From CAYOZN01 sp964408455 (GTDB lineage: Bacteria; Planctomycetota; Phycisphaerae; UBA1845; UTPLA1), in NCBI GenBank assembly GCA_964408455.1, contig CAYOZN010000017.1:46708-110707 (forward strand): DNA of 64,000 bases, read 5' to 3'. The translations under genes were made by a program, and so were the position numbers. Position 1 is the first letter of the stretch. The number at the start of each line of letters is the position of its first letter. Positions 41,983-51,149 of this stretch are shown piece after piece. The notes beneath the pieces are model-generated. The model worked only from the letters and a program-made list of their open reading frames with translations, was not told the origin of the DNA and made no database searches.

Positions 41983-42192
41983 CTATTCAGCCGCCAAAGC
42001 ATCTCCGTCGTCATCCTCCCCAGTGAACCGGACCGCAATGCATCTGGCGGTCTGAGGGTCAACCATCGCCATGTGATTCTTCAGAATGATGACATGTTCC
42101 GCGCACCTGCGGCGGATTTCCCCGCTGGTCACCTGCAATGCCTGGGCCAGCTTATATAGGCGAATTGGCGTGATCGGTACTTGTACTGCCAT
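41983..42192 (-). CDS. Orphan IF2-N-like mini-protein (69 aa)
   Basis: A 69-residue protein containing IRLYKLAQALQVTSGEIRRR then CAEHVIILKNHMAMVD, the pattern of the small helical IF2_N domain found at the N-terminus of bacterial initiation factor IF2 (R-x-Y-x-L-A-x-x-L-x-V-S/T-x-x-E). Here it stands alone. It ends in an acidic tail (TGEDDDGDALAAE). It may bind ribosome, RNA or another protein, by analogy only. The start at ATG 42192 has no clear ribosome site. It is convergent with ftsY (47-base gap). Confidence 0.6.
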   Translation of the reverse strand: MAVQVPITPIRLYKLAQALQVTSGEIRRRCAEHVIILKNHMAMVDPQTARCIAVRFTGEDDDGDALAAE

Positions 42193-42385
42193 GGAACGGA
42201 ACGTCGTTTAGGAGAATCGATCGGAGCAACGCGCCAGGGTTCTCGTAGCGCTGTTCGTGTGGATGCATGAACCGTTGGTGGATCCAGCCGCGACCAGGCC
42301 AACTTCCGTGGGCTTGATGCCGTGCGACTAATTCGCCAACTCGCCGCGTGCTAATTCAGAGACACACTACTTGCGCGCGGCGCAC

Positions 42386-42482
42386 AACGCCAACGGCGTT
42401 CCGTCCTCCAGCCCAGGGTTGCCGGCCCCGCCGGCTACCCTGGGTTGACGCCGCCCCACGACGGACAACCCTGAAGGGGTTG
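42386..42482. repeat. REP-like element of three adjacent palindromes
   Basis: Three stem-loops lie within 97 bases: AACGCC/GGCGTT (42386-42400), a 15-bp near-perfect stem with CCCAGGGT/ACCCTGGG and GCCGGC/GCCGGC (42412-42444), and CAACCC/GGGTTG with a TGAAG loop (42466-42482). It sits in a 350-base gene-free gap between the IF2-N-like and PepSY-like genes. The composite looks like a REP/BIME-type dispersed element; only one copy is visible in the window. Confidence 0.7.
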
Positions 42483-42541
42483 CGGCCGGCCGGCTCTTCT
42501 CCTCGCCTCGCCTCGCCGCGTCGCGCTATTCGGTGTAAGAC

Positions 42542-43183
42542 TCAATCATCCCGGTCGTCCCCCGGTCGATCGTCGGGGCGACGATCGCGATCCTCTCGAT
42601 CCCCGCGATCGTCGTCGTCATCGCGATGTTCGCGGTCCCGCCGCTCGCCCGGCTCGCGCCCGATGCGGTGCTCGCGGGGGATGTCGCCCTCGACGCGCAC
42701 GCGCGTGTGGTGTCTCCGGCCCGACACCGAAATATACACGCCGACGCGGCGGCCATCGACGTCGCCATCCACCTCGTACACGACGTACGTCTTGCGCTCA
42801 AAACGCAGCCGCGCATCCGGGCCGAACTGCCGTGCCGCGGCATCGAGGACCGCCGGCGGCGTACGCTCCGGCGGCAGCTCCTCCTTGAGCTCGAGCAGGG
42901 TGCCATCCCCCATCACCGTGGCTTCGAACTCGTAGCGGCCGTCGCGCCACTCGGCCTCGTACAACCGCACGCCATCTTCGTCGTCGCGCTCCAGCTCTTC
43001 GAGCCGCGCCCCGCGCGACAGCTCCTCCAGCGCACGCCGCGCGCCCTCCGGTAGCTGGTCCGGCGAGATATCGTCGACCATCGCCCGCGCGAAGCCGCCC
43101 GCCGCAACCAGCCCAGCCAGCGCGGCCAGCCACGAAGCGCCTCTTCTCAATTTCCGCGAATTGTCCTGCAGAGTCCATGCCAT
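42542..43183 (-). CDS. Exported PepSY-like protein with a charged Asp/Arg tail
   Basis: A 213-residue protein. The N-terminal segment has an export helix (ASWLAALAGLVAAGGFARAM). A PepSY-like pair follows: ISPDQLPEGARRALEELSRG then ARLEELERDDEDGVRLYEAEW (first module), and LPPERTPPAVLDAAARQFGP then YVVYEVDGDVDGRRVGVYIS (second). PepSY domains inhibit proteases or bind metals in the envelope; this use is inferred. The final 45 residues are almost all Asp, Arg, Glu and His (GERRDREHRDDDDDRGDRED). GGAGA lies 8 bases before ATG 43183. Confidence 0.7.
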   Translation of the reverse strand: MAWTLQDNSRKLRRGASWLAALAGLVAAGGFARAMVDDISPDQLPEGARRALEELSRGARLEELERDDEDGVRLYEAEWRDGRYEFEATVMGDGTLLELKEELPPERTPPAVLDAAARQFGPDARLRFERKTYVVYEVDGDVDGRRVGVYISVSGRRHHTRVRVEGDIPREHRIGREPGERRDREHRDDDDDRGDREDRDRRPDDRPGDDRDD

Positions 43184-43357
43184 GACTGGTTCTCCTTCGC
43201 ATGCCTGTTCACGGCCTCACCTGAAGAAATTACCCATGAGATTTGAATGCGATGGTATCAACGCGGCATTGCAGGCGGATTTCCGAGCCGATGCGCTCGG
43301 GCCCGACGCAATGCCGATAGATTATAGACAGCTTGGACGAAGGGAGAGACGCCGCGC

Positions 43358-44098
43358 ATGTTGACGCTCGTAAACCGTATTGCCGGCCGTGCCCGCTGGG
43401 AGCTGCGGGAGTGGCGGCAGCCCTCGCGGCCCAGCTTTCTCCAGGAGGAACTGGATGCGGCGCTGCTCGATGGCATCGCCTGGCGGGCGGGCGAGCGCGT
43501 GCTGGATGTCGGCTGCGCGCGGGGGCACTATCTAGAACAGCTGCGCCGGCGCGGGGCGATCGTCGCCGGCATCGACATCTCCACTGCCTCGCTGCGCGTT
43601 GCCCGCGAGCTGGGTTTCGATGTGGCGGCGGCCAGCGGCGACGCCCTGCCGTTCGCGGATGGCAGCTTCGACGCCGTCGTGTGCCACAAGACGATGCACC
43701 TGTTTGCGGATGTGGACCGTCTGATCGGCGAGTTTCTGCGCATCGTGCGGCCGGGCGGGAGGATCGTCTTCAGTTCGTCCGACACGCGCTCTCCCTATGC
43801 CAGGTGCCAGTCAGCCGTCATCCGGGTCACCAGCAACGGCAACTGGGCTTTCAACAATCGGCTCTCCGCCAACGATTGGATCGCCCGCTTCGAGCGACAT
43901 GGCTGCCGGCTGACCGGCATCCACTCGTGCAATCTCGTCTGGCCGCTGGTCTTTCGCGTGTGCGACCGGTGGATCATTCCCAACGAATGGATGCGGCGCT
44001 ACGCCCGCTGGGTTCGCCGCTGCACGGGCATTCCCATGCAGGGTTCGCGGCCGCATCGGCTGGCGCAGGATTTCGTTGTCGAAATGATTCGCCCCTGA
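43358..44098 (+). CDS. Class I SAM-dependent methyltransferase
   Basis: A 246-residue cytoplasmic methyltransferase. The SAM site is VLDVGCARGHYLEQLRR (motif I near residue 50), IVAGIDISTASLRVARELG (motif II acidic end), ASGDALPFADGSFDAVVCHK (motif IV) and LRIVRPGGRIVFSSSDT (post-motif). This is the Methyltransf_11 pattern; the substrate is unknown, with small molecules, quinones or lipids possible. GGGAGAG lies about 11 bases before ATG 43358. It is followed by an ABC exporter pair, but the 139-base gap gives no firm link. Confidence 0.88.
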   Translation: MLTLVNRIAGRARWELREWRQPSRPSFLQEELDAALLDGIAWRAGERVLDVGCARGHYLEQLRRRGAIVAGIDISTASLRVARELGFDVAAASGDALPFADGSFDAVVCHKTMHLFADVDRLIGEFLRIVRPGGRIVFSSSDTRSPYARCQSAVIRVTSNGNWAFNNRLSANDWIARFERHGCRLTGIHSCNLVWPLVFRVCDRWIIPNEWMRRYARWVRRCTGIPMQGSRPHRLAQDFVVEMIRP

Positions 44099-44237
44099 CA
44101 GGCGCGACTCCGCGACCAGCCGCATATGCAGAGCCTCCCGCGCCGCGCCACGCGCCGTGGCTCCAGCCTCTCCCCGCATGACAACCGATCGGCTACACTC
44201 GCTCCCGCATGACGCAGCGCGAGCCCGGAACCCAGGT

Positions 44238-44972
44238 ATGACTGCCGCGTCCCCGCTTCTTTCCGCCGTCGACCTCGCCAAGACATACGGCGAAGGCCAT
44301 GCCGCAGTTGAGGCACTGCGCGGGGTGTCGCTTACCATCGGTTCGGGCGAGTTCGTTGCCATCATGGGCCCCAGCGGCTCCGGCAAGAGCACGCTGCTCC
44401 ACCTGCTTGGCGGGCTGGACATACCCAGCCGCGGGCGCATCGTTCTGGACGGCAGCGATCTGGCGGCCATGAGCGAGGATGAGCGCACGCTGGTGCGCCG
44501 CCGGCGGGTGGGCTTCGTCTTTCAGGCGTTCAACCTTCTGCCGGTGCTGACGGCCGAAGAGAACGTCGCCGTGCCGCTCACCATGGACGGCGTGCCCGAC
44601 AGAGTCGCCGCCCAGCGGGCTGCCGCAGCGCTGGCACTGACCGGTCTGGCCGGCCGCGGCGAACACTTTCCGTCCGAACTCTCCGGCGGCGAGCAGCAGC
44701 GCGTCGCCATCGCCCGGGCCCTGGTCAATGATCCGATGCTCATCCTGGCCGACGAGCCCACGGGCAATCTCGACAGCACCAGCGGCGATTACGTCATGCA
44801 CCTGCTTCGGCGGCTGGTGGATGAACGGCGCCAGACCGTGGTGATGGTGACGCACGATCCGCGGCACGCCGCCCTGGCCGATCGCATCGTCCGGCTGGCG
44901 GATGGATCGATCGTGGACGATCGGCAATTCCCTCCCTCGTCGCCGCCGGATCTCAAGGTGCAACCGGGCTGA
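44238..44972 (+). CDS. ABC transporter ATP-binding protein (MacB/LolD type)
   Basis: A 244-residue ATPase with Walker A GPSGSGKST, Q-loop VFQAFNLLPVLTAEENVAVP, signature LSGGEQQRVAIARAL, Walker B LILADEPTGNLDS and the H-loop VMVTHDPRH. The NLDS after Walker B and the short length are typical of the MacB/LolD/FtsE branch. It powers the permease encoded 3 bases downstream. The system probably moves lipids, lipoproteins or peptides across or within the inner membrane. ATG 44238 is chosen since it begins the conserved region; a longer frame starts at 44157. Confidence 0.92.
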   Translation: MTAASPLLSAVDLAKTYGEGHAAVEALRGVSLTIGSGEFVAIMGPSGSGKSTLLHLLGGLDIPSRGRIVLDGSDLAAMSEDERTLVRRRRVGFVFQAFNLLPVLTAEENVAVPLTMDGVPDRVAAQRAAAALALTGLAGRGEHFPSELSGGEQQRVAIARALVNDPMLILADEPTGNLDSTSGDYVMHLLRRLVDERRQTVVMVTHDPRHAALADRIVRLADGSIVDDRQFPPSSPPDLKVQPG

Positions 44973-44975
44973 CAC

Positions 44976-47522
44976 ATGGCACTGTGGCGATATTCGTGGC
45001 GGCACCTCCGGCAGAAGCGCGGCAGATCGCTGCTGACGCTGACCGGCGTGGTGCTGGGCGTCGCGGCCGTCGTGGGTGTGGGCATCGCGCTGGACACCGC
45101 GCGGACGGCTCATCGTTCCATGTTCGAGGGCCTTGCGGGTCGCGCCGGCCTTGAAATCTCCGCCGCCGGGCGATCGCAATTCAAAGCCACGGACGTGGCA
45201 CGGGCCTGCGAACTGGATGCGGTGCAATCGTGCGTGCCCATGCTCCGGATGGCTGCCGGCGTGGTGGCGCATTCGGGTGTCATGCCGGTGCTGCTGGTGG
45301 GCATCGATCCGGCCGCCGACCACGCGGCCCGCAGGCTGCCGGTGTCGGCCGGCCGACCGCTGAGCGAAGTCGATGGCGTGCTGCTCGATGCGGCGTTCGC
45401 ATCCGCCGCCGGGCTTTCGATCGGAGACGAGGCGCGACTGTTGACGAGGACCGGCGTGCAGGAGCTGAGCGTCGCCGGGCTGCTGGCGCCGGGCGGGGCG
45501 ACGGCGTTCAATGCCGGTGCGGTGGCATACGTGCGATTGTCCACGGCGCAGCGCCTGTTCGCCGCCGGTGAACAAGTCAACGCGATGCAACTGGTACTGG
45601 CCGACGGCGCCGAGGTCGCGGCGATTGAGCCCCTCGTGCAGGAGCGGCTGCCCGCCGGCTTTCGCGTCGAGCGCCCCGCGGAGCAGGCGGCCCTCGTCGC
45701 GCCCATGCTCACGTCCACCGAGCACGGCATGTCGGCCATCAGCGTCGTGTCGATGGTGGCCGGTGCATGCGTGATCCTGAACACGCTGCTCATGAGCACG
45801 GGCGAGCGCCGGCGGGACTTTGCCATCCTGCAGGCAGTCGGTGCGACGATCGGGCAGATCAGAACGATGGTCCTGCGGGAATCCGCGGCGATGGGAATCG
45901 TCGGGACGGCCCTGGGCATTCCCCTGGGCATGCTGGTGGCACTCGGCCTGGCGCGCAGCGTCGAGAAAGCCATCGGGGCGAATTTCGCCGAGCTGCGCTT
46001 CACGCCGCTGCCGTTTGTGACCGCCCTGCTGCTGGGCCCGGGCGTCTGTCTGCTGGCCGCCTGGCTGGCGATGTGCACGGCAGCGCGGCAGTCTCCCCTG
46101 GCCGGGCTGACCGGCAGCGCAGAACTGCGAAACCTGAGGCCCGCGCGCTGGCCGGGCATTCTGGGAGGCGCGCTTTTCGCGCTTATGGTCGCATTCGTTG
46201 CCGCATTGCGCTTTAATGCCATTCCCCCGGCATGGATCGCCGTCAGCGTGCCGATGGGCATGGCCATCATCTGCTCATCCATCGCCCTGCTGGCCGCGGC
46301 CGCCACGCCGGCGCTGTTGCGGGCCTGCGAGGGCTCTTTCGCGCGGGCGATGGGACCGGAGGCCACGCTTGGTGTCCGTCAGCTCCGCCGTCATCCCACG
46401 CGCACAAGTCTCACCGTCGCCGTCGTCGCCATCAGCGTCATGGTCGCCATCGGGTTTGGATCGTCGATCCGCGCCAGCACGCGCGACATCGAGCGCTGGG
46501 CCGACCGGATCAGCCAGGTGGATTTCTTCGTACGCGGCACCTTCCCCGATCCGGCCACCATGTCGCTGGCCCTGCCGCTGTCGCCGCAGATCGGTGACGC
46601 ACTTAAGAAACTGCCCGGCGCGGGCCGGGTACGCCGCATCAACTTTGCAACGATCATGGCCGCCGGGATGCCCGCGGCCCTGATCGCCGCCGACTTTCCA
46701 CCGGATGCGCCGGTGCCGATCGATCTTCGCGCTGGAGACGCCGCAAGCATTGCCCGGCGGCTGCACGCGGGGGACGTTGTGATCGGCAGCGGCCTGGCGC
46801 GCGAAAGCGGGCTGACGATCGGAGATCGGGTCCGCTTGCAGACGAAGGCCGGACCGAAGGACGTCGAGATTGCGGGCGTCGCAACCGAATATACTTCGGG
46901 CGGGCGCAATTTGACGATGGACTGGCAGGCCGCGCAGCGACTGGTGGAATTCGAGGGGGTACACGTTTTCAGCGTCGATGCAGCAGGCGAAAGCGGCGAT
47001 GCGCGCCGCGAATCGCTTGCCGCGCTGACGCCGGCGCTTGAGCAGTTCTGCATCGAGCATTCGCTGACGTTGCAATCGCGGGCCGGCTTCTCCGCCATGG
47101 TGCACGATTATCTGCGCGATATCACGGCGTCGATGATCATGATCGTCGGCATGGTGTTCCTCGTGTCGCTGCTGGGCATTGTGAACACCCTTTCGATGGG
47201 CGTGCTCGAACAGACGCGCGAGATCGGTATGCTGCGGGCCGTGGCCATGCAGCGCGGCCAGATCGCCCGCAGCACCCTGGCGCAAGCGGCGGCCGTCGGC
47301 ATGATGGGCATGGCGCCTGGCCTGGCGGGCGGGTTGGCCATGGCCTATGCCATGAACGTGTCCACCTATCCCATCACCGGTTTTCTCGTCGAGTTTACCC
47401 TCTCTCCCCTGCTCATCGGACTGATTCTGACCGCCTCGCTTGTCGTGGCGGCACTGGGCGCGTGGCCGGCCGCGCGGCGGGCCAGCCGAATCACCGTGAT
47501 CGAAGCGCTGCGCTACGAATAG
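44976..47522 (+). CDS. ABC transporter permease, FtsX/MacB-like, duplicated
   Basis: An 848-residue permease with about ten membrane helices in two halves. Each half has the MacB-type periplasmic region and an FtsX module (GMSAISVVSMVAGACVILNT then LLMSTGERRRDFAILQAVGA; later MVFLVSLLGIVNTLSMGVLE then QTREIGMLRAVAMQRGQIAR). The first helix is RGRSLLTLTGVVLGVAAVVG. This is the single-chain layout of ABC exporters related to those acting with adaptor proteins. It begins 3 bases after the ATPase stop, so the two form a strict operon. The cargo is not predictable. Confidence 0.9.
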   Translation: MALWRYSWRHLRQKRGRSLLTLTGVVLGVAAVVGVGIALDTARTAHRSMFEGLAGRAGLEISAAGRSQFKATDVARACELDAVQSCVPMLRMAAGVVAHSGVMPVLLVGIDPAADHAARRLPVSAGRPLSEVDGVLLDAAFASAAGLSIGDEARLLTRTGVQELSVAGLLAPGGATAFNAGAVAYVRLSTAQRLFAAGEQVNAMQLVLADGAEVAAIEPLVQERLPAGFRVERPAEQAALVAPMLTSTEHGMSAISVVSMVAGACVILNTLLMSTGERRRDFAILQAVGATIGQIRTMVLRESAAMGIVGTALGIPLGMLVALGLARSVEKAIGANFAELRFTPLPFVTALLLGPGVCLLAAWLAMCTAARQSPLAGLTGSAELRNLRPARWPGILGGALFALMVAFVAALRFNAIPPAWIAVSVPMGMAIICSSIALLAAAATPALLRACEGSFARAMGPEATLGVRQLRRHPTRTSLTVAVVAISVMVAIGFGSSIRASTRDIERWADRISQVDFFVRGTFPDPATMSLALPLSPQIGDALKKLPGAGRVRRINFATIMAAGMPAALIAADFPPDAPVPIDLRAGDAASIARRLHAGDVVIGSGLARESGLTIGDRVRLQTKAGPKDVEIAGVATEYTSGGRNLTMDWQAAQRLVEFEGVHVFSVDAAGESGDARRESLAALTPALEQFCIEHSLTLQSRAGFSAMVHDYLRDITASMIMIVGMVFLVSLLGIVNTLSMGVLEQTREIGMLRAVAMQRGQIARSTLAQAAAVGMMGMAPGLAGGLAMAYAMNVSTYPITGFLVEFTLSPLLIGLILTASLVVAALGAWPAARRASRITVIEALRYE

Positions 47523-47752
47523 GGCGCGCGGCAATTTTCGGGCGTGACTTAGATCATTTCGCGCAATCCCGCCCAGGTTGGGTTACCCACTCTCCCCCGG
47601 CCATTCCCCACTTTCAAATGCCATCGCAGACTGACATGTAGATATTCCCTGCTTGTCGCTCAATCGAAGGAAACGTGGTGTCGGTCGCATTGGACTTTCG
47701 CATGATGGCCCCGGCACCGCTAGTCCTCGCGCTGTGCAAGGGAGCCATGGAC

Positions 47753-50644
47753 ATGAGCACGAACAATCGAGAATCGAAGCGAAGCAAAACTTCTTTCCGC
47801 GTCCGCGCCGGGCATCTGGCGCTGATGGCGATGTGGATCGGCACCATCGGCGCCGTCGCCTTCGCCGCGCCCAATAACGGCCCGCCCACCGGACCGACCG
47901 ACCCCACCAATCCGCCCGACGTGCCGTGCGATCCCCCGCTGCCGCAGCCCGGCTTTCTGCTGCCGTCCCACGTTCAAGGGCAGCTCCGCGAAACCTGCGG
48001 CGGTGTGCTGCGCCCGGTCGCCAACAAGCCAATCGAGTTGATCCTCAATGTGCGCGTGACGCCGTCGCCGTGCCATCCCAGCAACATTCCGCCGCCACCG
48101 CCGCTCGACATCCCGGTGGCGACGGGCACGACCGATGCGAACGGAGAATTCTATTTCGAGTTCTACCCCGAGGACTTTGGTGTCAATCCTGATGCACCCT
48201 ACCAGGTAGTCAAGGTGCAGATCAGGCTGTACGACGACACGAACACCGTGCCGATCTGGGAGACCGCCTATTACGGGGAAAACCCCGATCTCGAGTACTT
48301 TGTGTACGAGAACATCATCTTCTGCCTTACCGAAGGCACCCGGATTTACGTGGAGAGCCCGAGCGGACAGCCCGCGTTCAACGCCGAGGTGTTCGTCAAC
48401 GGGGCGTTGCATCCGCAGCGCACCAATCCCAACGGCATGATCACGATCAATCCACCGCTGCCGGCCGGCTCGACGGTCGTCGCGCGGGCCATGGTGCACG
48501 AAAGCAGGAGCGAGCGCGGCAAGCACAACCAGGGTAGCACGCAGAACTGGAAATACCGGGCCTATATCACCAGCATGCCCCTGATGCACGACGCCGCGGG
48601 CAATAACCCCACGTTCACACCCGTCGAAGTGACCGATCCCAACGGTGCATACGAGCTGAAGCTGACGCGCGAGGCTTCGTACATCGGGCTGCACCTGGTG
48701 GCGTCGATCGAGTGGGACGCCTCGCCGTCCGAGCTGGGCAGTTTCGCCACCAGGATGCGCATGGCGTCGGACTATCTCTTCAACGCGACCGACGGGCAGA
48801 TGCTGATCGAGCGCGTCGATGTGTTTGACGACGGCGTCAACTGGGAGCAGGCGGACTTCCGCGTGTACGCCGACCTGTCGCTGCGGGCGCACGTCGACTG
48901 GCCGTCGGGCGGCTTCTGGACGGCGCATGACGCCTCGTTCTGGCGCAGCAACTGGATGCACATGTCGCGCAGCAACGATCATCCCGTCTATGTTCACGAG
49001 TTCGGCCATTACGGATTGCAGCTCAAGGACGAGTATGAGGACAACGGCGGCGATCATTGTGCCCACGGCGTCGGCGGATCCAACCCCCTATTCGACGCCA
49101 ATGGCGGCAAGGCCTCGTGCATGATGTTCAACCAGTGGAATTACACCAAGATTTGCTCGGGCCATCAGGACAACCCCCACCTGACCGGCACCAAGCAGGA
49201 AGACGAGGACTGCTGGAGCGAGATCAAGCGGCACTTCACGGCCGAGGCCCCCGGTCCGAACGGGGCGCCGCGCTGGAAGATCAAGACGCCCGTGGATCGC
49301 GGTGTCATCGTGAATGCATTGTGCTGCGTACCGCTGTCGGGCTGGGACCCGCTGGTCGAGCAGCATGATGCCAATAACCAGAACCTGTGCCAGCCGGTGC
49401 AGTTTCAATGGGCCAGCCACAACGGCTTCGCGCTGGGCGCCAAGGTGTTCTCGAAGAATTCCAGCGGCCGCACCATCATTCAGGGAGTGACCGACGCCAA
49501 TGGCATCATCGCCCCCTTCCAGGGCAGCGTCCGCACGGTCGCCGGGCTTCATGTTGGCGACACCATTGGCGCGACGTGGTATGTCTATACCAGCAACGGT
49601 TACGTCCCGATGGTGAAGAAGCGGACCTTCACGGATGCCGACTGCCTGAGCGCCATGGTGGTGCTCAACGTGCTGCCGGGCCAGGCGCCGCCGTCGCCGC
49701 AAGAGCAGCTCGTCGAGGGCGAGGCGATGCCGTTCAACCTGGCCGCGCAGCTCGAGCCCGGCACAGCCCTCGGCGAGGCCGTCATCCGCGTGCGGGCAGG
49801 GGCCGTCCTGGGCGCAGCCCCGGCGGTGCAACTATCGGTGGATGGCGAGTCGGACGTTCGCGACGTCGTGATGGCACTCGACGCGACCAGCGGCGACTGG
49901 ATCGGCCACGTCGCGGGCCTGCCGGAGCAGTTTGCCGTCGTCGCAGACGTGAATGCGACTGACGAGACCGGCGCGCAGGCCAGCACGCTGGCCGCCGCGA
50001 CCTTCATGGGCGCCATGCACGACGAGGAGAGCGATCTGGCTGCGGCCGATGGTCGCGTGAAACTGACGATCCCCGCTGATGCGCTTTCCGAGCCGACGGC
50101 GATCGCCATTGGAAACGCGGTCGCCCGCCTGCCGGACGAATTCCCCGGGCGCATCATCACGGGGCCGATCGCGATGGTCACGCCGGATGGCACGGCCACG
50201 GCACTCGCGAAGCCGTCGACTGTCCATTTCCAGCTGGCGTTCGACACCGAGGAGGCCCTGCTGGCGGCACACGATCCGGCACTGATGATGGTGCTGGCGT
50301 TCGAGGAAGCGACCGGCCTGTGGACCGAGCTGGCGTCGAGCTACCACGCCGGCGAGATGGCGATCGAGGCCGAGATCAGCAAGCTGGGCACCTTCCTGCT
50401 GCTCGAACGCGGGCTGGGCACGGGCGACGCGGGCGATGGCGCCGACGCTGATGCCCAGGGCACGGGCGACGCGGGAAGCGAAATTCCCGGCGGCGAATTG
50501 CCCGGCTCGGCCGACTGCGGGACCGGGGCGTGCGGCTCGGGCGCGGCACTGGCATCGCCGCTGATGATCGGGGTGCTGGGGCTGCGGCGGATGCGGCGAG
50601 GACGGCGGGTCGGCCGCGAAGGCGGGGACAGGAGGGCGTCCTGA
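47753..50644 (+). CDS. Large secreted metalloprotease-like protein (HEFGH) with Cys-rich C-terminal anchor
   Basis: A 963-residue exported protein. The signal peptide (ALMAMWIGTIGAVAFA) is followed by a Pro-rich linker and a beta-rich domain (about 50-200). The zinc site is VHEFGHYGLQLKDEYEDN, with HExxH at His415 to His419 and a nearby DEYE, reminiscent of the CLCA-like HExxH...DEY layout. Later domains are Ig-like or ZU5-like. The C-terminus reads CGTGACGSG, then ASPLMIGVLGL and RRMRRGRR: a Cys/helix/Arg sorting signal like the 11254-13290 protein. It likely degrades surface polymers or host proteins; the substrate is unknown. AAGGGAG lies 8 bases before ATG 47753. Confidence 0.83.
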   Translation: MSTNNRESKRSKTSFRVRAGHLALMAMWIGTIGAVAFAAPNNGPPTGPTDPTNPPDVPCDPPLPQPGFLLPSHVQGQLRETCGGVLRPVANKPIELILNVRVTPSPCHPSNIPPPPPLDIPVATGTTDANGEFYFEFYPEDFGVNPDAPYQVVKVQIRLYDDTNTVPIWETAYYGENPDLEYFVYENIIFCLTEGTRIYVESPSGQPAFNAEVFVNGALHPQRTNPNGMITINPPLPAGSTVVARAMVHESRSERGKHNQGSTQNWKYRAYITSMPLMHDAAGNNPTFTPVEVTDPNGAYELKLTREASYIGLHLVASIEWDASPSELGSFATRMRMASDYLFNATDGQMLIERVDVFDDGVNWEQADFRVYADLSLRAHVDWPSGGFWTAHDASFWRSNWMHMSRSNDHPVYVHEFGHYGLQLKDEYEDNGGDHCAHGVGGSNPLFDANGGKASCMMFNQWNYTKICSGHQDNPHLTGTKQEDEDCWSEIKRHFTAEAPGPNGAPRWKIKTPVDRGVIVNALCCVPLSGWDPLVEQHDANNQNLCQPVQFQWASHNGFALGAKVFSKNSSGRTIIQGVTDANGIIAPFQGSVRTVAGLHVGDTIGATWYVYTSNGYVPMVKKRTFTDADCLSAMVVLNVLPGQAPPSPQEQLVEGEAMPFNLAAQLEPGTALGEAVIRVRAGAVLGAAPAVQLSVDGESDVRDVVMALDATSGDWIGHVAGLPEQFAVVADVNATDETGAQASTLAAATFMGAMHDEESDLAAADGRVKLTIPADALSEPTAIAIGNAVARLPDEFPGRIITGPIAMVTPDGTATALAKPSTVHFQLAFDTEEALLAAHDPALMMVLAFEEATGLWTELASSYHAGEMAIEAEISKLGTFLLLERGLGTGDAGDGADADAQGTGDAGSEIPGGELPGSADCGTGACGSGAALASPLMIGVLGLRRMRRGRRVGREGGDRRAS

Positions 50645-50697
50645 TTTCGTGATTTGGTAATTTGGCGAGTTAGTGAATTAGTGATTTGCTGAATTGA
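50643..50697. repeat. AT-rich simple-sequence repeat (period about 8-9)
   Basis: A run of related short units (GATTTGGT, AATTTGGC, GAATTAGT, GATTTGCT and so on) with strikingly low GC against the surroundings. It marks the left edge of the zinc-ribbon gene array and overlaps the end of its first copy. Confidence 0.8.
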
Positions 50698-51146
50698 TCG
50701 AGTGTTGGTCTTGCGGGGTGGGCATGATGCCCGCCCCGCTCTCTTTCAGCGGCGTGCCGCATTCGGGACACTTATCGCCGGTGCAGGCGTGGATGTCGTA
50801 ACCGCAGGCGCGGCAGTCGTGCGGGCGGCGGGAAATATCATAGGGCCGTGCGGCGACGAAGGCAGCCACCACTACAAGTTGGAGCATGCAGAGGACCAAA
50901 ATGAGCGCCAACATCGTCGTCGGGCTCAAGAGCATGGGGATCAGGAAGACAAAGATCAGAACCAGGAACAGGTGGGCGAGGATTGCCCGCTTTAATGGCA
51001 CGCTGAGCTGAAAAACTGTGCGGCAGGCGCGGCATTCAAAGATGAGGAGTCCTCGCCGCCGCGTGGCGCCCCATCGGAAAATGATGCCGTCGCACCACGG
51101 GCAGCGACGCCACGCCCGCAGGCGCGAGGTTATTAACTAATGTCAT
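50678..51146 (-). pseudogene. Zinc-ribbon membrane protein, array copy 1 (5'-damaged)
   Basis: The reading frame encodes an N-terminal ribbon (RCPWCDGIIF ... FECRACRTVF), two membrane helices (AHLFLVLIFVFLIPMLL; LILVLCMLQLVVVAAFVAA) and the C-terminal ribbon CRACGYDIHACTGDKCPECG. No ATG, GTG or TTG lies upstream of the first ribbon in this frame. The only nearby ATG (51146) is one base out of frame. GTG 51001 could restart after the N-terminal ribbon, giving 107 residues. So the copy is probably frameshifted near its start, or wrongly sequenced. Its C-terminus runs into the AT-rich repeat. Confidence 0.6.
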
Positions 51147-51149
51147 GCC

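Noticed and set aside
44193..49066. Long minus-strand frames over the ABC exporter and metalloprotease genes
   Set aside because: These are shadows of strongly coding plus-strand genes, with repetitive Arg/Gln/His content and no recognisable domain.
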